A stretch of 64,000 bases of DNA. Origin: Emydura subglobosa (taxonomy: Eukaryota > Chordata > Testudines > Chelidae). The notes under the pieces were generated by a model. The model did no database searches, had not been told where the DNA came from, and saw nothing but the letters and a program-made list of their open reading frames with translations. The translations under genes and the position numbers were made by a program. This document shows, one piece after another, positions 22,288-33,680 of this stretch (position 1 is its first letter; every line of letters begins with the position of its first letter). The DNA is taken from NCBI GenBank assembly GCA_007922225.1, contig ML680055.1:3716543-3780542 (forward strand), in the 5' to 3' direction.

Positions 22288-23376
22288 TATCAGGGTCCTG
22301 TGCTCAGACGGAAGGGCTGAGGAATCTCCCGAGAACAAACTTTCTTGTGATTCTATGTGTATCTGGGATCTCTCCTGAGAACTGTTGAAACCATCCATCC
22401 CAGAAGGAATGCTTGCTGAAAAGTCAGGCGTCCCTAAAGCAGTGAATAGGGTACATGTCATTCCCAATATACGTAGGCAATTTTTGTGATGTTCTCTGGT
22501 GGTTTCTATCCAGAGGCAGTAGCCTTCAGGCCTCTCCCTACAAGTAAGATTAGAAAAGGGAACTTGTTTTTTTGCTTTATGAAAAACTCCAATAGGTTTT
22601 AGAGGGAGGAAATTTCCTGCTGTTGGTAAAAGACTCAGTAACAAAATTTCAAGTTGTTCAAGCTGCCATCTGTAAAAAGTCTAGGCCCTCTCCAGTCTGG
22701 TAAATGATGCATTTGCTAATATATGCATGTGTTGTATACATGCCCACAGCTCTGCTGTAGCGTTTCTTGGCATATTCACTCAGGCTTGGCTCTCCTTTAG
22801 CAGCATCTCATGTCACATTCTGTGCTTCTGTCGAGATTTTTCATGGGGCTCTTGTAGAATTTCAGGAGCGCAATCCGTGAATGGCATGGCAGATTTTAGC
22901 AGCATTTCATAGTAATAATAATCATTAGGGCCAGCTGAACAGCTCACCCAAGGAACGATGGATTCAGTGAATTTGGCCCTTTCTCATGACAGTTCACCAT
23001 TTTTAAAAAGAGTTTGTCCACTGTTATTCAAAGATGTAAAGAAACAGCAGCTCAACTGCAGCTCACAAAACTGGTCAGTGTGAGCATTCAGTGCTCATGA
23101 TTCAATAGCCAATATATGTCTCATTAGTCATCTAAGTCATGTGTTCTCTAGGTGGCCTTCACCAACATTTAAATACCACGCTAATGTGTAAGGACCAAAG
23201 GTAGGAAGATTGGAGGCTGGCATCTTTATATGGGCAGAGTTAAATTTGCTTAGGTAAATTTGCTTATCTGGGCATTTCCCTGCTTTCAAATATTTGGCTC
23301 GCTTATACATTTAACCTGAACTCTGAATTTCCTGGGTTTCTATTTTTTTTTTTTTGGTCACCTACCACATTCTTGT
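22288..23376. other. Unassigned sequence
   Basis: A 119-codon minus-strand frame (22285-22644) has no recognisable domain. A T15 run lies at 23342-23356. No gene supported. Confidence 0.4.
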
Positions 23377-23551
23377 AAGCGGATGTCACACTGCAGGCAA
23401 TTGCAGCATGTGTCCTATCTGTGCTGGCTTTCATCCAGCTAGTGTGCACACCAATAACAGTAAAGGTCCAGCAGCTACCTTCATCAAACCGAACCTGGGC
23501 GTGTCTATGCCTGCTGCATTCATACCTCTGATTGGCGTGTAGACGTACGCT
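23377..23551. mobile_element. Short GTCTACAC-type DNA transposon remnant
   Basis: Left end aagcggatgtcacactgcag; right end gtgtagacgtacgct (23537-23551), whose complement agcgtacgtctacac matches the left end. Non-coding. Confidence 0.6.
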
Positions 23552-23889
23552 AAATTGTTTCAAGATTTACTCTCAACCTCAATGCCAGCTAAACAATTCT
23601 GGTTTCGGTCTGGGAGTACAGGGAGATTTATAATCTAATTCCATTTCCATTTGAAATTAATTTCATTTTGTGATTAGATCAATCCTGGCATCCCGGTGTG
23701 TAGTTTGCATCCTGCAAACCTTAATACAAACCAAACTTTGCTAGTGCAAATGTTCTCAAAGAGCAAATTAAAACAGGCTGTAACTTGGCTGGAGCAAAAT
23801 GTTATACAGAAGCCACCAAAATGTTTGCAAATAATTGTTCTCACTGTATAGTGAACTGTAACAAAGATAGCGCATTCCTATGGCAATTT

Positions 23890-24075
23890 TGATCTTCAAA
23901 GCGCTTTAGAAACATTAGCTAATTATTCTCACAGCAGCTGTCCAAATTCAGTGTTGTTTATCCACTTTCCAAACTGGGAACTGAGGCAAAGTAGGCTGTG
24001 GGAAGTGGTGGGTTGGAATTTACGCCTTCCTGGCTCCCGATACTGTGCAAAAAGCCACGGTTCTCCATACAACCC
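23890..24075 (-). mobile_element. MIR SINE
   Basis: On plus it reads cttcaaagcgctttagaaac, ccactttccaaactgggaac, tgaggcaaagtaggctgtgg, then ggttggaatttacgccttcc: a reversed MIR from tail to head. Confidence 0.8.
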
Positions 24076-24329
24076 TTTTAAAACAAATTCTTAATTAATA
24101 TCGTTTTATGATGATCAGAATTCACTTCGTGGTGGTTGGACTACAAAGGGCTCTGTGCTGCTTTACAAGATGTATAGCTTCCCCCCCACCCCGCAAGCCC
24201 TACACCTGGTGTATAAAAACATCTGAACAGGGCAGGCTGTATGTTTTAGAGGATCACACACTGAACTGGGAACCCACGCGCTAACGTTGGATCTGCCATT
24301 ACTTTACTTGTCTGTGCTGCTCCTTTCCC

Positions 24330-24475
24330 TTCCACCCTTTGCCTGTCTGGCCTAGTTAGATTGTAAACTCTTGGGAGGCAGGGACTGTCTCTCACTGAGT
24401 TTGTACAGCACCTAGCACTGTGGGGGCCTTAATCTTGTTTGGGTGCTCCTGTAATAAAAGTGATAGTAGCCCTCA
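24330..24475 (+). mobile_element. L2-like LINE 3' end
   Basis: Contains tagattgtaaactcttggga, ggcagggactgtctctcact and gtacagcacctagcactgtg, the conserved L2 3' tail. The matching reverse copy at 48775 is joined to an L2 ORF remnant, which supports the assignment. Confidence 0.75.
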
Positions 24476-25317
24476 AACCAGGCATAACTCTCCTGACCTC
24501 CCACACCAACACCCATCTCTGCAGCCATAATAAATGCGTCCCTGACATCATAGCCCCAGCAGGATATGGGGCCAGCTTCCTGGCTGGCTTCGAAGGGGCC
24601 TTGCAGCCCACTGGAAACTCAGTCTGGCTAGCAGAGTTTGGCTAAGGGTGCTGCACCGAGCCTCTTCTGATACGTGCCAATAGCTGGGACAAGTCTTTCA
24701 TCTGGTGGCCAGGGGCATAATTAAATAGGACAGATCCCAGTAGCCCTCTATCCCCCACACAGGTGGGCTCCCTGTGCTTGCATCCTGCACGTAGCTGCAG
24801 CTAAGCCCCTCATGGTCCACAGGCACCGTTTCTAGTGAATGAATCCCCTTCCTGTGTCGCCACCTTTCAAATCTCACCCTATTTGGTGTGTTTCCTTAAG
24901 CCCCAGCTCCTGGGGTCCTGTGATTAGGGGAGAACCTCAGCTTTGATTTAAAATACAAAGTAAGTTTCTAGCACGTGTGATTGCAGAGAAAAGCTTGCGA
25001 ACATGACCTGAGTGTAACCTAAAGGCATAGAAACCAGAGGGCAAATAAAAAGAATCTGTCGTTTACTTATTTATTTTTAAAAAGCTCATGATTGTTTAGG
25101 CCAATCTCATGGTTTTGTGGGGCTGGACTCATGATTTTTAAACACTCAGGGCTGGTGATACTGCCCATCTGCCTGAGCCACAGATGCCACATTGATCTCC
25201 GCTCAGACTCCCTTTCACCACCTTTTATAAGAAGCATCACTCATTTGGAGTTCTCAGTGTCTGAACTGGAAGCAGAGGCTGAGAGTGGGGAGGCTAAAGG
25301 GGGTGTTCTTAGGTTGT
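24476..25317. other. Unassigned; one likely unnamed repeat
   Basis: The segment 25070-25165 (ctcatgattgtttaggccaa, atctcatggttttgtggggc) contains repeated CTCATG-ATTTTT phrases and looks like a dispersed repeat I cannot name. The rest shows nothing. Confidence 0.35.
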
Positions 25318-25395
25318 TCGGCTAGCAGGTTGGGAGTCGGGATTCCTGACTTGCTGTGTGGTCTTGGGAAAGTCACAATGGCAATAAAGGCTGTT
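25318..25395 (+). mobile_element. MIR SINE fragment
   Basis: gggagtcgggattcctgact then tgctgtgtggtcttgggaaa and gtcacaatgg: head and start of the core; tail missing. Confidence 0.65.
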
Positions 25396-25892
25396 AACAA
25401 ACCCCACAACGGGTGATTTTAATGGAGCTGAAGTAACAGTGGGGAAAAAAGAAGAAAAAAATAAGCTCATGGATCTCCATTCTGATTGCATGCAATTTAC
25501 ACGTGACGTCAAAGGGGTGCTTAATATAAATATTTGGGAGCCTCTGCAGGGTGCTAGTCCCAGAACACCCTGGGTCAGTTAAACGCTGGAATGAAACCCT
25601 CCTTGCTGGAGCTTGGCATGCACCGATCAAGGGCAATGACTCAGCCCTGGGGTCATGTATTCTGGCTTGTGGTTCTGGCAGTTTCTGGATCTCCCCTCTC
25701 CAGTGTGCAGACAGCTCTGCCAAACCTGGCAAGACCAGCAAGGAGAATGAAAAAGGAGAAAGAGCCAAGGCTCCCACGATTGCTTCATTTCGCTGCGTCT
25801 GAGTATAGCTGAGGTCATTTTTCCCCCACTGGAAGGGCTCAGAGAGGGAGGGCGGGTCAGGCTGACAAAGCCTCCCTTAAATTGCTTTCTGT

Positions 25893-26085
25893 TCGGGAAG
25901 CCAGTGTGACTGGAGCATTGGACTGGGACTCAGAAGATGTGGATTCTCTTTCTGGCCCCGCTGCTGGGTGACTTTGGGTATATCACGTCGCCTGACTGTG
26001 CCTCAGTTTCCCCACTGGTGACCCCCCTTTGTGAAGGGCTTTGAAATCTACTGATGGGCATCACTATACAAGAGCTCCATATTGT
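25893..26085 (+). mobile_element. MIR SINE
   Basis: ggagcattggactgggactc, agaagatgtggattctcttt, gctgctgggtgactttgggt, then gtgcctcagtttccccactg and a tail to ctatacaagagc. Nearly full length. Confidence 0.87.
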
Positions 26086-26350
26086 CATTAAAAACCCCTT
26101 GCATAGGACAAAAACTTGTAACATGGACAGTGGCAGACGGATGGCATGGAATAAAGTCTGCAAAGGAATGTCGTGGTTGTATGAGGAGAGAGCAACCTCA
26201 TGGTTGCTGATCCAGAGGGGCAAAATGAACCCCGTGGTGGCTGGGGAGACCCTGACCTCTTCACATGTGGTGTAAATACACAGCCTGGCTTGCATCCCAC
26301 TCAGCGAAGATGGCATTGGACCCAAGCACTCATTGCAGGAGGTCATTTTT

Positions 26351-26375
26351 AATAATAATAACACCACCACCACCT
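26351..26375. repeat. Compound (AAT)n(ACC)n microsatellite
   Basis: Four AAT-type units followed directly by about five ACC units. Confidence 0.85.
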
Positions 26376-26384
26376 ACCCAGCTG

Positions 26385-26640
26385 CTACCCTTCATAGGTC
26401 TCTGACGGCTTTGCAAAGGAGGTCACTACTGGTGTCTTCACTAGCAATAAAGGTGTGTAGTTACCTCATGTCCCAGGAAAGACAAGTCGGTTGGTCGCGT
26501 CCACATGGGTTGAAAACTCTGGAGAAGTTAGCTAACAATTAACTCTGCACCCTAATGGAGCTCCCAGTGGCAGAGTTAGGGCTAGAAGATGGCTTTTTGC
26601 AGTCCAAGGCCAGGGATGCAGCCTCTAGTCCATGCTGGCA
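26385..26640 (-). mobile_element. MIR SINE, probably interrupted
   Basis: On plus: tctctgacggctttgcaaag (tail side, 26399-26418), and tggcagagttagggctagaa (26569-26588) with cctctagtccatgctggc at the head side. The roughly 120 bp between (26435-26555; gtgtcttcactagcaataaa ... gcgtccacatgggttgaaaa) is foreign and may be a further GTCTACAC-type insertion. Confidence 0.5.
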
Positions 26641-26969
26641 CTTATCTTACAGGACAGTCATGCTAGGGAAAGATGCCAGGATGGGAGAGTCATCTCTGGG
26701 CTGGGCCCGCAGGCTTGTGTTTCTCTTCCCGGGCTGCTGGAGCCAGCGTGGACCCTGGAGTAGGCCAGGTCAGCCCTGAGGAGGATCAGTGGGATGTAAG
26801 AACATGCTGGCCATCTTCCCTAGGGCCTCCTCCTCCTCCAGGTGGGGCATAAGAAGGGGCTGCATGGGTAGCCCGGAGGCCCCCTGCTCCAGGTGCAGCC
26901 CCCACGGGAGGCCTAGGCCATGGCTCCTTTGTACCAGCCTAGCTAACAATAAGTTTATGAATGGGATTA
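26641..26969. other. Unassigned GC-rich sequence
   Basis: About 330 bp, no recognised repeat or exon. Confidence 0.4.
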
Positions 26970-27033
26970 AATGATGGAGGTTTTTGTGATAGCAGGGGAC
27001 TGGACTCGATGACCCAGCAAATCCCTTCCATGC
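26970..27033 (+). mobile_element. CR1 LINE 3' tail fragment
   Basis: tgatggaggtttttgtgata then aggggactggactcgatgac and aaatcccttccatgccg: the CR1 tail phrase, truncated. Confidence 0.6.
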
Positions 27034-27034
27034 C

Positions 27035-27125
27035 GTCCTGCCTCAGTTTACCCATATAAAATAGGGACAGTGACACTTCCCTGGGATGGGCTGCAAGGAT
27101 AAATTCCTTGATGTCTGTGAAGTGT
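27035..27125 (+). mobile_element. MIR SINE core-tail fragment
   Basis: tgcctcagtttacccatata, aaatagggacagtgacactt, then gatgtctgtgaagtgttccg. Confidence 0.7.
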
Positions 27126-27871
27126 TCCGATATCTGGGATCTACCTCCATCAGTGGCCACATTTTCCTCAGTGGGGACTCCTTTCACCATCAGGCGTGAG
27201 CAAGGGGACTGGACCCTCTGCTCTGGCAATGAAGCCTCTCCATGCAACACAACACCACCGCCTCAGTGTGTGGTCCCGGTGCTGGCCCGGCAGGGTTTGG
27301 CATGGTATCACTCTGAAGGTGCCTTTTCTCCCTGGTGAAACGCTGCAGGGGTGACACATTGGCACATGGGTGGAGGCTAGTTCTTTAGCAGAAGCCTGGC
27401 TTTGTGGTGCTGCATCTGAGATACCTCCCCGGCTCCAGTTATGCCCCCGTCAGCTGGCACTTCCTGAGATCTTCAGCTCTTTCCCCAGCTTTTTGGCTCA
27501 ACACTCAGCGCTGTGGGCTCTCCTCCAGCTAAAACAGGTGTGTGGCTAAGGGAGACTCCCGGCACATGAGAGCCTGTTCTCCCCAGGGAGACAGAGGAAG
27601 AGAAGAATATCACAGTTAAGCTCCCCTGGGCCGAAGGATGAGCAGAATTTTGTCTACGTCCAAGGGCTGCCTCATCTCTCTATGTAAGTGCTTCTACTGC
27701 TTCTGTCACGGTAGCATCTGGACGGCTGACATCCCGGCGTGCTGGTGTTTCAGGGACTCATCTTGTGCCAGGGTTCTCGCGGCCTTGTTCTGTCACAGGG
27801 AGTGCTGAAAAAGGCCTGTCTGCCCACAGATCATCCCTCTCTACTCCTTCATTGCCCCCATTTTGATTCCA
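27126..27871. other. Unassigned GC-rich sequence
   Basis: No recognised gene or repeat; open frames short on both strands. Confidence 0.4.
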
Positions 27872-27960
27872 AGAGTCATAGACTTTAAAGCCAGAAGGGA
27901 CAATTGTGATCATCTAGTCTGACCTCCTGTACAACACAGGCCTAGTGTAATTGGGCAAAA
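27872..27960 (-). mobile_element. CR1 LINE 3' end
   Basis: On plus: gtcatagactttaaagccag, aagggacaattgtgatcatc, tagtctgacctcctgtacaa, cacagg. Reverse of the tail type at 19310-19505. Confidence 0.85.
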
Positions 27961-28639
27961 CTCCACTGTGTTTGGATGTGTGTGTGTCCCTGTGCTTGTG
28001 AGTATGCCCTGGCCATGTGTGTGAATGCTCCTGTGAATGTGCTGGGCCGGCGGATGTGCATGTGTGTGTGGAATGGAAAATGCACAGCTGTGTTCGCTGC
28101 ATTAGTGAATCCCGCACAGGGGAAGTGGCAGATGACAATGTTTTTTTTAAAATAACGAAGAGCAAACGTCAGCGATGGCCCTTACCTCCCTTCTCAGGTT
28201 TGAAGCAGACATTTCATGACCGCCTCCCCCATTGCAACACAAAGATAAACACTGAAGCCATTCCCCCACCTCCACTTTCTCATCTCCGATCTCGCCTTCC
28301 TGCAGCAGGTGGGTGGATGCCGGCTGGCCTACTTCTCCTGTGTTTAAAATGCAGGATTCCTGCCTACGGCCTCACAGTGGGAGCGAGGGTCTGTCGCAAC
28401 ACACCTCTCGCTGAGAGAGGAATCCACCATGCGGTCAGAGGACCAGTCGCTAGCACATGTCAGCAACTGGAGTCTCTCATCCAGATGAAAGGGAGATTGC
28501 AATAAAATGAGAAGATTAGTCCAAATTCCTAAAGTTCATAGCAAAGGAAGTAAAAGCTCCAGAGGTGGCATGTCCCACGGTAGAGATTGGGATGCTGCCT
28601 GACCAGATGCCAGCTTCTGGGAAGGCCCCTGGGCCCCAG
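27961..28639. other. GT-rich then unassigned sequence
   Basis: 27975-28075 is rich in TG dinucleotides (gatgtgtgtgtgtccctgtg). The 162-codon plus frame at 28017-28505 runs through it, but its translation is low-complexity at the start and unrecognised later; I do not support it as a gene. Confidence 0.4.
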
Positions 28640-29270
28640 TGAGCATTGATAAATGCATAGCTGTGTGTTAGTATTGTTGAAACAGATATTAGAGTTATAA
28701 GAAGGTGTTTAGTGCTTAGACTTTATGAAATGCTTGTAGGATGCATCATGTATTAATCCAGCTGCATCTCATCCTATAAGGTGATATGTAAGTGTTTGCA
28801 CTGTAACTAGGAAAGGCTTTGCTAAGACTGGAACTCACCCCAGTCAGGAGAAAAGCTTACTTAGTGTGAAATACTAGCTACCCATGAGAGCTGTCCTCTC
28901 CTCCCTCACCAAGAGAAGCCCTACATACACCAGGCAAACCATTGTGGAACATGAGGCGACAAAAGACTTGCTGGATTGTTTCCCCCACCCCCATGCAGAG
29001 GGTACATGTGCAAACCCTGATTGCTTGAATGCTGGGGAAAGGGAATAAAAATCCCTGTCAAAGAGGAATGACCACCATTTAGAATTCAGAGAGGGCAATA
29101 TTTCTAGACAAAGCAAGGGATCCCCGAGCTGCTTAGCTGGGGTTAGCCGTAAAGGACATAAAGCTTGCATTTACAGAGTTACTGTCACCTTCTGGTAGCT
29201 AAGACTGTAACTTGTGCGTGCATTTACCTGCTTTAACCTTGCAAATAACTCCCTTATTTCTTTTTCCTAG
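28640..29270 (+). mobile_element. LTR-like element, 3' part cut
   Basis: Its 3' part has cctgctttaaccttgcaaat, aactcccttatttctttttc and ctag, a phrase I recognise as the R/U5 region of a reptile endogenous-retrovirus LTR, where it normally runs on to a poly-A signal. A TATA-like aataaaaat sits near 29045. The sequence stops at 29270, where a different GC-rich LTR begins. The 5' limit is uncertain. Confidence 0.5.
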
Positions 29271-29660
29271 TCTGTGATTGGGGGAGGGGTGCGCTGCCTA
29301 CGCTAACCCAGCGAGAGCTGCATGAGGCCAGGTGGGCCCAATCAGCTAATAAGGCTGCAAACAGGGTAGCTTTGGGCTGGAGGCAGCTGATTAGGAACAG
29401 GCTCAGCTGTGCAGGAAGAGGTGGGGCCTGTATAAAGCCAGGTAGTGGGGACACACTGGGGGCTGCTGCTGCTGCTGCAGTAGTAGTAGGGAAGTTACTC
29501 TATGGGAAGAGGGCGGTGTGGATGCTGGTGGAAAGACAGCAGGGATGTAGGCTACAGTCATTTCCTGAGAGGAGGCTGGCAAATGCAGGCGCATCATTTC
29601 AGATTTTGGTAGCGGGGAGCAACTTTAACTGTGATTCCAGGGGCTACTCAGGCACCTGAA
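29271..29660 (+). mobile_element. Second LTR-like element abutting the first
   Basis: Starts near ctgtgattgggggaggggtg. U3 has gcccaatcagctaataaggc; TATA box tataaag is at 29431-29437, followed by a downstream (GCT)5 and (AGT)n tract at 29461-29490 and a purine-rich leader. ctag occurs on both sides (29267-29270 and 29665-29668), a possible but weak target duplication. The plus frame at 29372-29659 lies wholly inside and is not a gene. Confidence 0.55.
29431..29437 (+). promoter_or_regulatory. TATA box of the 29.3 kb LTR
   Basis: tataaag in gtggggcctgtataaagcca, about 160 bases into the LTR. Confidence 0.5.
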
Positions 29661-31184
29661 AACTCTAGATTTTTTGCAGATAATAACTTAGAAATTAGCT
29701 GACAGGAGTGCTGTCTCTAACGCCTACATAAAGAAAGAAAACTCAATACATATTAGATCCACTCAGTGCCAAGATTTGTCAAGTCATTTAAAGGACACTG
29801 ATTAGGTTTAAAATTGTAATGTGTATTATTCTTGAATACAACAATTGAAACAACTCTAGAAAAATCTAGATTACTGACAATCACGTAGGCTCTTTACTTT
29901 TTGCAGTTCACCAAGCTTGGACCAGATCACTTAACTTCTGGAAACATCCTATAAGGGCAAGGTGCTGTGAGTTTATGCTGCACCTGCCAATGGCTCTAGG
30001 GATTTTACTGTACTACAAATAGACCAAAAACTGGCTTGAGACAGGAGTGAATGGATACTTTCAAGTCTTTCATAGCATTGCTAACCCTCAGATTATGTAA
30101 AAACAAAAGATTTGGTGGGTTTTTTGTGTTCTGCTTTTTGAGTCTTTAGGGTGTCCTGGGGTCACATTTTGAAGCTTTATCCCCAACCACAAGGGCTAAA
30201 ACTTCATTTTTTCCCCAAGAATGAAGGCTGAAATCCTCACATATCCACTGGGACTTTAAGGAAAGCTATTATGAAAGTTATTAACCTTGCTTTCACTTCT
30301 GTTTAAGGGCTAGTTACTTTCCAGAAGGCTCTAAAACACAACACAACACTACAGTGATAAAGTTGCAGCTCTCACAGGAGACTATTTAAAACGAAACACC
30401 AAGAAAACTCCACATTTTAAATTTGGGGGGAAAAAAATTGATTCTTCTGAGGTATAGCAGGACCACTGCAAGCAGGAAAGGAAAATAAACACAGGCACAG
30501 GAGCTCTGGGCAGCTCTTCCTCTTGGGGGGGAAAAAGGTTAGAGGCTCAAACCTTCTAGTCCTTAATCAGGTAAAACTTCTATTGCTGTCAGTGCCACCA
30601 CTCATATATATTAACTATACACTTGATATTTAAATATCTGAGCTAACTAATGCTACACATTTTATATGCATAGGCTCAGGGACTACATTTTCTGGCATTT
30701 TCTGAACAGTGCTGAGCATACAGGTGGTGCCCAGGGAATAATACAACTCGAGACAATCATTGACTTGATGGACTTTGGGGGATGCGTTTTCTGTTTTGTT
30801 CTGGAATTGGCCTGAGCACAGTTGAAACCCAAAGAATTTGAGGCATAAAAACCTCTGATTCTCATACGACACTTGCTCATTCCTTCCTTTTTTCAGACTC
30901 AAAGCAAAAGATGAAACAAAATGGTTTTCAGTTAAAGTGTAAAATTGCACAGCCACCATTGCTCTCCAGCCCAGCCTGAGGCAGAACCCGTCATGCTTAA
31001 GTGATCTCCTCTCATCTGACTTAGTCTCTTTTTCTTCATTCTTCCTGACCTTTTGTTCTGCTTTGTGTTGTCAGACATGACATGCTTCCCCATCGCCTGG
31101 GACCATTTGCTGGAGGCTCAGAGAACTGGCCTTGGTTTTTGCTCCCATCTATCAGACTCCTCTTTATCTGTAGCATGCAGCAGA
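29661..31184. other. Unassigned sequence
   Basis: About 1.5 kb, AT-rich in the first half. The minus frame 30630-30959 (109 codons) shows no domain. No repeat recognised. Confidence 0.4.
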
Positions 31185-31530
31185 GAGAGTGGCTGGTCTA
31201 GTGGGTAGGGAGCTAGCCTTGTGAGACCTGGGTTCTACTTCCCCCATGGACTTCCTGTCTGACCTCAGGCCGTGTCTTAGGGACCGAGTTTCAAAGATTT
31301 TTAGGCAGCTAGGCATCTAGGGGGTATACAGAGCACCTCACCATCTAAGCGCTTTCAAAAATCTCACTAGGTGCCCAAATACCTTTGAAAATCTGGCCCT
31401 GGGTTTCTCTGTGCCTCAGTGCTTCATCTGTAAAATGGGGATAACACCACTGCTTTACCTCACAGAAGGGCTGTGAGGAGAAATAGGCTGGACATTGTGA
31501 GGCGCTTGGATATTATGGTGATGGGGCCAC
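31185..31530 (+). mobile_element. MIR SINE split by a palindromic MITE
   Basis: Left piece: gtggctggtctagtgggtag, gtgagacctgggttctactt, ctgacctcaggccgtgtctta. Right piece from 31400: gtttctctgtgcctcagtgc, ttcatctgtaaaatggggat, then ggcgcttggatattatgg. The interruption is 31280-31399. Confidence 0.85.
31280..31399. mobile_element. Palindromic MITE, best copy of the GCCTAACTCCCA family
   Basis: Ends gggaccgagtttcaaagatt (left) and, read on minus, gggccagattttcaaaggta (right) are inverted repeats. 120 bp, non-coding, nested inside a MIR. The site reads cTTA on the left. Confidence 0.75.
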
Positions 31531-31860
31531 ATGCTATCCCTTCCCTTGATTTTGGCCCCTTCTTTTCACCTGTCCCCTTCCCATCTCTCTTTTCTGAATG
31601 TGACCGTGGCTGTATTTCTCTTGAGTCCCCTGCATTCTGTCTTCGATCCTCCCCACCCCTGCAGAGGGTTTCCTGTTTTACAGGCTCATCTAATGACTTC
31701 CAGAGCATTCATTTAATCACCAGCCCTTTTTTATCTTAATCATCTCTGCCTCCCTTTTATAAACAAAACGCTGACTCCCTGCCCCAGGGGCCTAGGCTGG
31801 GAGCAGCCCCCTCTCCTCCCCAGAACTCACATTCCACACTTAGTTACAGTTAAGAGCTCT
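31531..31860. other. Unassigned C/T-rich sequence
   Basis: Pyrimidine-rich; overlapping open frames on both strands (31460-31739) reflect composition, not coding. Confidence 0.4.
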
Positions 31861-32410
31861 GCTTGGTATGTGGTGAAATTCAGGGTGCCCCTGCTAAATG
31901 GCAGCCCTGGAGATATGTAGGAAGAAGCCCAGGGAAACAGCAGGGTCTTATTCAGGCGATAAGGCAGTATGCCGCATTTATTATGAATACAAAAAAGAAA
32001 AACATTTTAAAAAGCAATTGCCTAAAACAGACTCTTACACTCACCGAGTTCTGCAGGAGGGATATAATTACCAGTCCCTTGTTGCCTGAGCTGAATCACT
32101 GGCCAGGTGATTCAGACATGAGGGTGCAGCCAGGCTCTGTCGGTCGTGACATGATGCTCCTTGGGGTTTACAAGGACCATGGCTGCTTGTTACATGGTCC
32201 CTGGGCTGGAACCCAGTGTGGAGGGTTGGCCTGGGGTTCCCCTACCAGCCACTGGGGAGTGACAATGGCTTTGGAGGCGTCAGCCAGACAGCAGGTCTGG
32301 AAAGACTGAATAACCCCAGAAGGGGAGGACTTTCGTGACCTAGCCACACAGAGGAAGCGGCAGACCCGGGAGTGACCCAGGAGTGCTGAGCTCTGTATCA
32401 CTCTGGGAAT
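31861..32410 (+). mobile_element. Possible LTR remnants
   Basis: Two pieces. 31865-31960 (ctaaatggcagccctggaga; gccctggagatatgtaggaa) resembles LTR sequence. 32200-32360 (taaccccagaaggggaggac; cacagaggaagcggcagacc) resembles the R/U5 part of the LTR at 17768, sharing accccagaa(g/a)ggg and the following gtgacct...cagagg.aagc.gc pattern. The 148-codon plus frame 31863-32309 spans both and is not convincing as a gene. Confidence 0.35.
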
Positions 32411-33549
32411 AAGGCTCGGTGCAGAGGTGGTTTACGGACATGCTCACACAGCTCCCTGCATATTCCTTGGATCCTATACCCAAGTGGCGTAGCAGCTGTG
32501 AAGGGCCTGCCAAGCTATTCAGTGCCCTCTTCTAGCCCTGTGCAATTGTACTTCAAAGCTTATTGACTGGGGACTTGTGGGTGTGTCTAAACATCACCCT
32601 TCAGTCTCAGCCACCAGCCCTGCTGGGTGCCACGGCAGAGAAGCGAAGGGGCAAAGGGACCATTGGCTGCTTGCATTTTCAGAACCTGCATGGGGCTGAG
32701 AGAGCACCTGCTGATGAAGTGCAGCTACTTCCCCTCCAGCACAACGGGACAGAGTCTCTGCAGCAGGCTGTCATTCAGGGACCAGCAAAAGAGCGTGGTG
32801 CAGGCTACCCTCTGCCTGAAGCATGGGTGGATAGCAAGGGTAGCATCAGGCACCATCTGATTCCTAGCCTGCTGCTGGGATGGTGAAGCTACGCTCTGCC
32901 ACTCATGCAGGCTAGATTTTGCAGGGTTATAAAACCCAGCGCTCCAGCATGTCTGTCCCCTTTGAAAGGCAAGCTGGCGGTGCTTCTCAGAATTGCAGAG
33001 CGTGAAGAGACGAGGGTCTCCCGTGGCGGGGTGCATGTGGGAGGGGCTGTGCAGGAGAGCAAGGGTTGGGAATGGGTCCAAAACGTAAATTAAGGCTCTA
33101 TTTATAGGTGTTTCATTAAAATTTAATAACTGATTAATGGATGAAGCTGCAGTCGGAGAAATTTGGGATAAAAATGTGTCAAAAATGCATTAGTGTCAGG
33201 AGATGGAACCGTAGCGAGTCGGGGGAAAACGTGGTCTAACATGCGCTGTAGATGTTTTTTTCATACATAGCAGGCCTCTGTGTAGAACCAATCTGCAAGG
33301 CATAACAAAGCTAGGTGAGTGGGACGGGCCATGCTGTGACGGTCCCTTTAGTGAGGAATTGATAAATGGGAACAATTTAAAAGGTGTTAGTCCAAGTTAT
33401 TACCGCCCAAAGTGATGGATGATTAATGGGTTGTAAATATGAGACGCTCTACAGTGATGAGGGACCAGACGGCATTGCTTTTTGCTAAGCTTCCTTTCCT
33501 ATGATGCCTTCAATTCACAAAAAGCAACCAGACACGTTCATTCTTTTGA
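32411..33549. other. Unassigned sequence
   Basis: Overlapping open frames at 32563-32886 and 32725-33081 on opposite strands, neither recognised. 33100-33160 is AT-rich and shares ttaataactgatt with about 1413-1425. Confidence 0.4.
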
Positions 33550-33680
33550 GTTGGGCCGATTGGGAATTTTTTCGACAATGTTTTTTGTCAGAAAAAATGC
33601 TGGTTTGTCCAAACCAAAACTATTCATGGGGAAGGGTCACTTTTGACAACTCTCCTGACTCGAAAAAAAAGTGTTGAAAT
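33550..33680. mobile_element. AT-rich MITE left part, cut by an LTR
   Basis: gagttgggccgattgggaat then tttttcgacaatgttttttg: diverged left end (TG in place of TA before it). The body stops at 33680, where the LTR start tgtgacactc follows immediately. Confidence 0.55.

Noticed and set aside
25930..26373. 147-codon minus-strand frame
   Set aside because: It crosses a MIR SINE and the compound (AAT)n(ACC)n microsatellite, whose translation gives a run of valines and leucines; not a gene.
27975..28075. TG-rich segment as a second Z-DNA tract
   Set aside because: The alternation is broken every few bases; only short stretches are regular, unlike 63579-63622.
28017..28505. 162-codon plus-strand open frame, the longest in the window
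   Set aside because: It begins in a TG-rich low-complexity stretch, has no recognisable domain or splice context, and lengths like this occur by chance in GC-rich repeat-dense DNA.
31863..32309. 148-codon plus-strand frame as a coding region
   Set aside because: It spans two LTR-like pieces and shows no gag, pol or env similarity.
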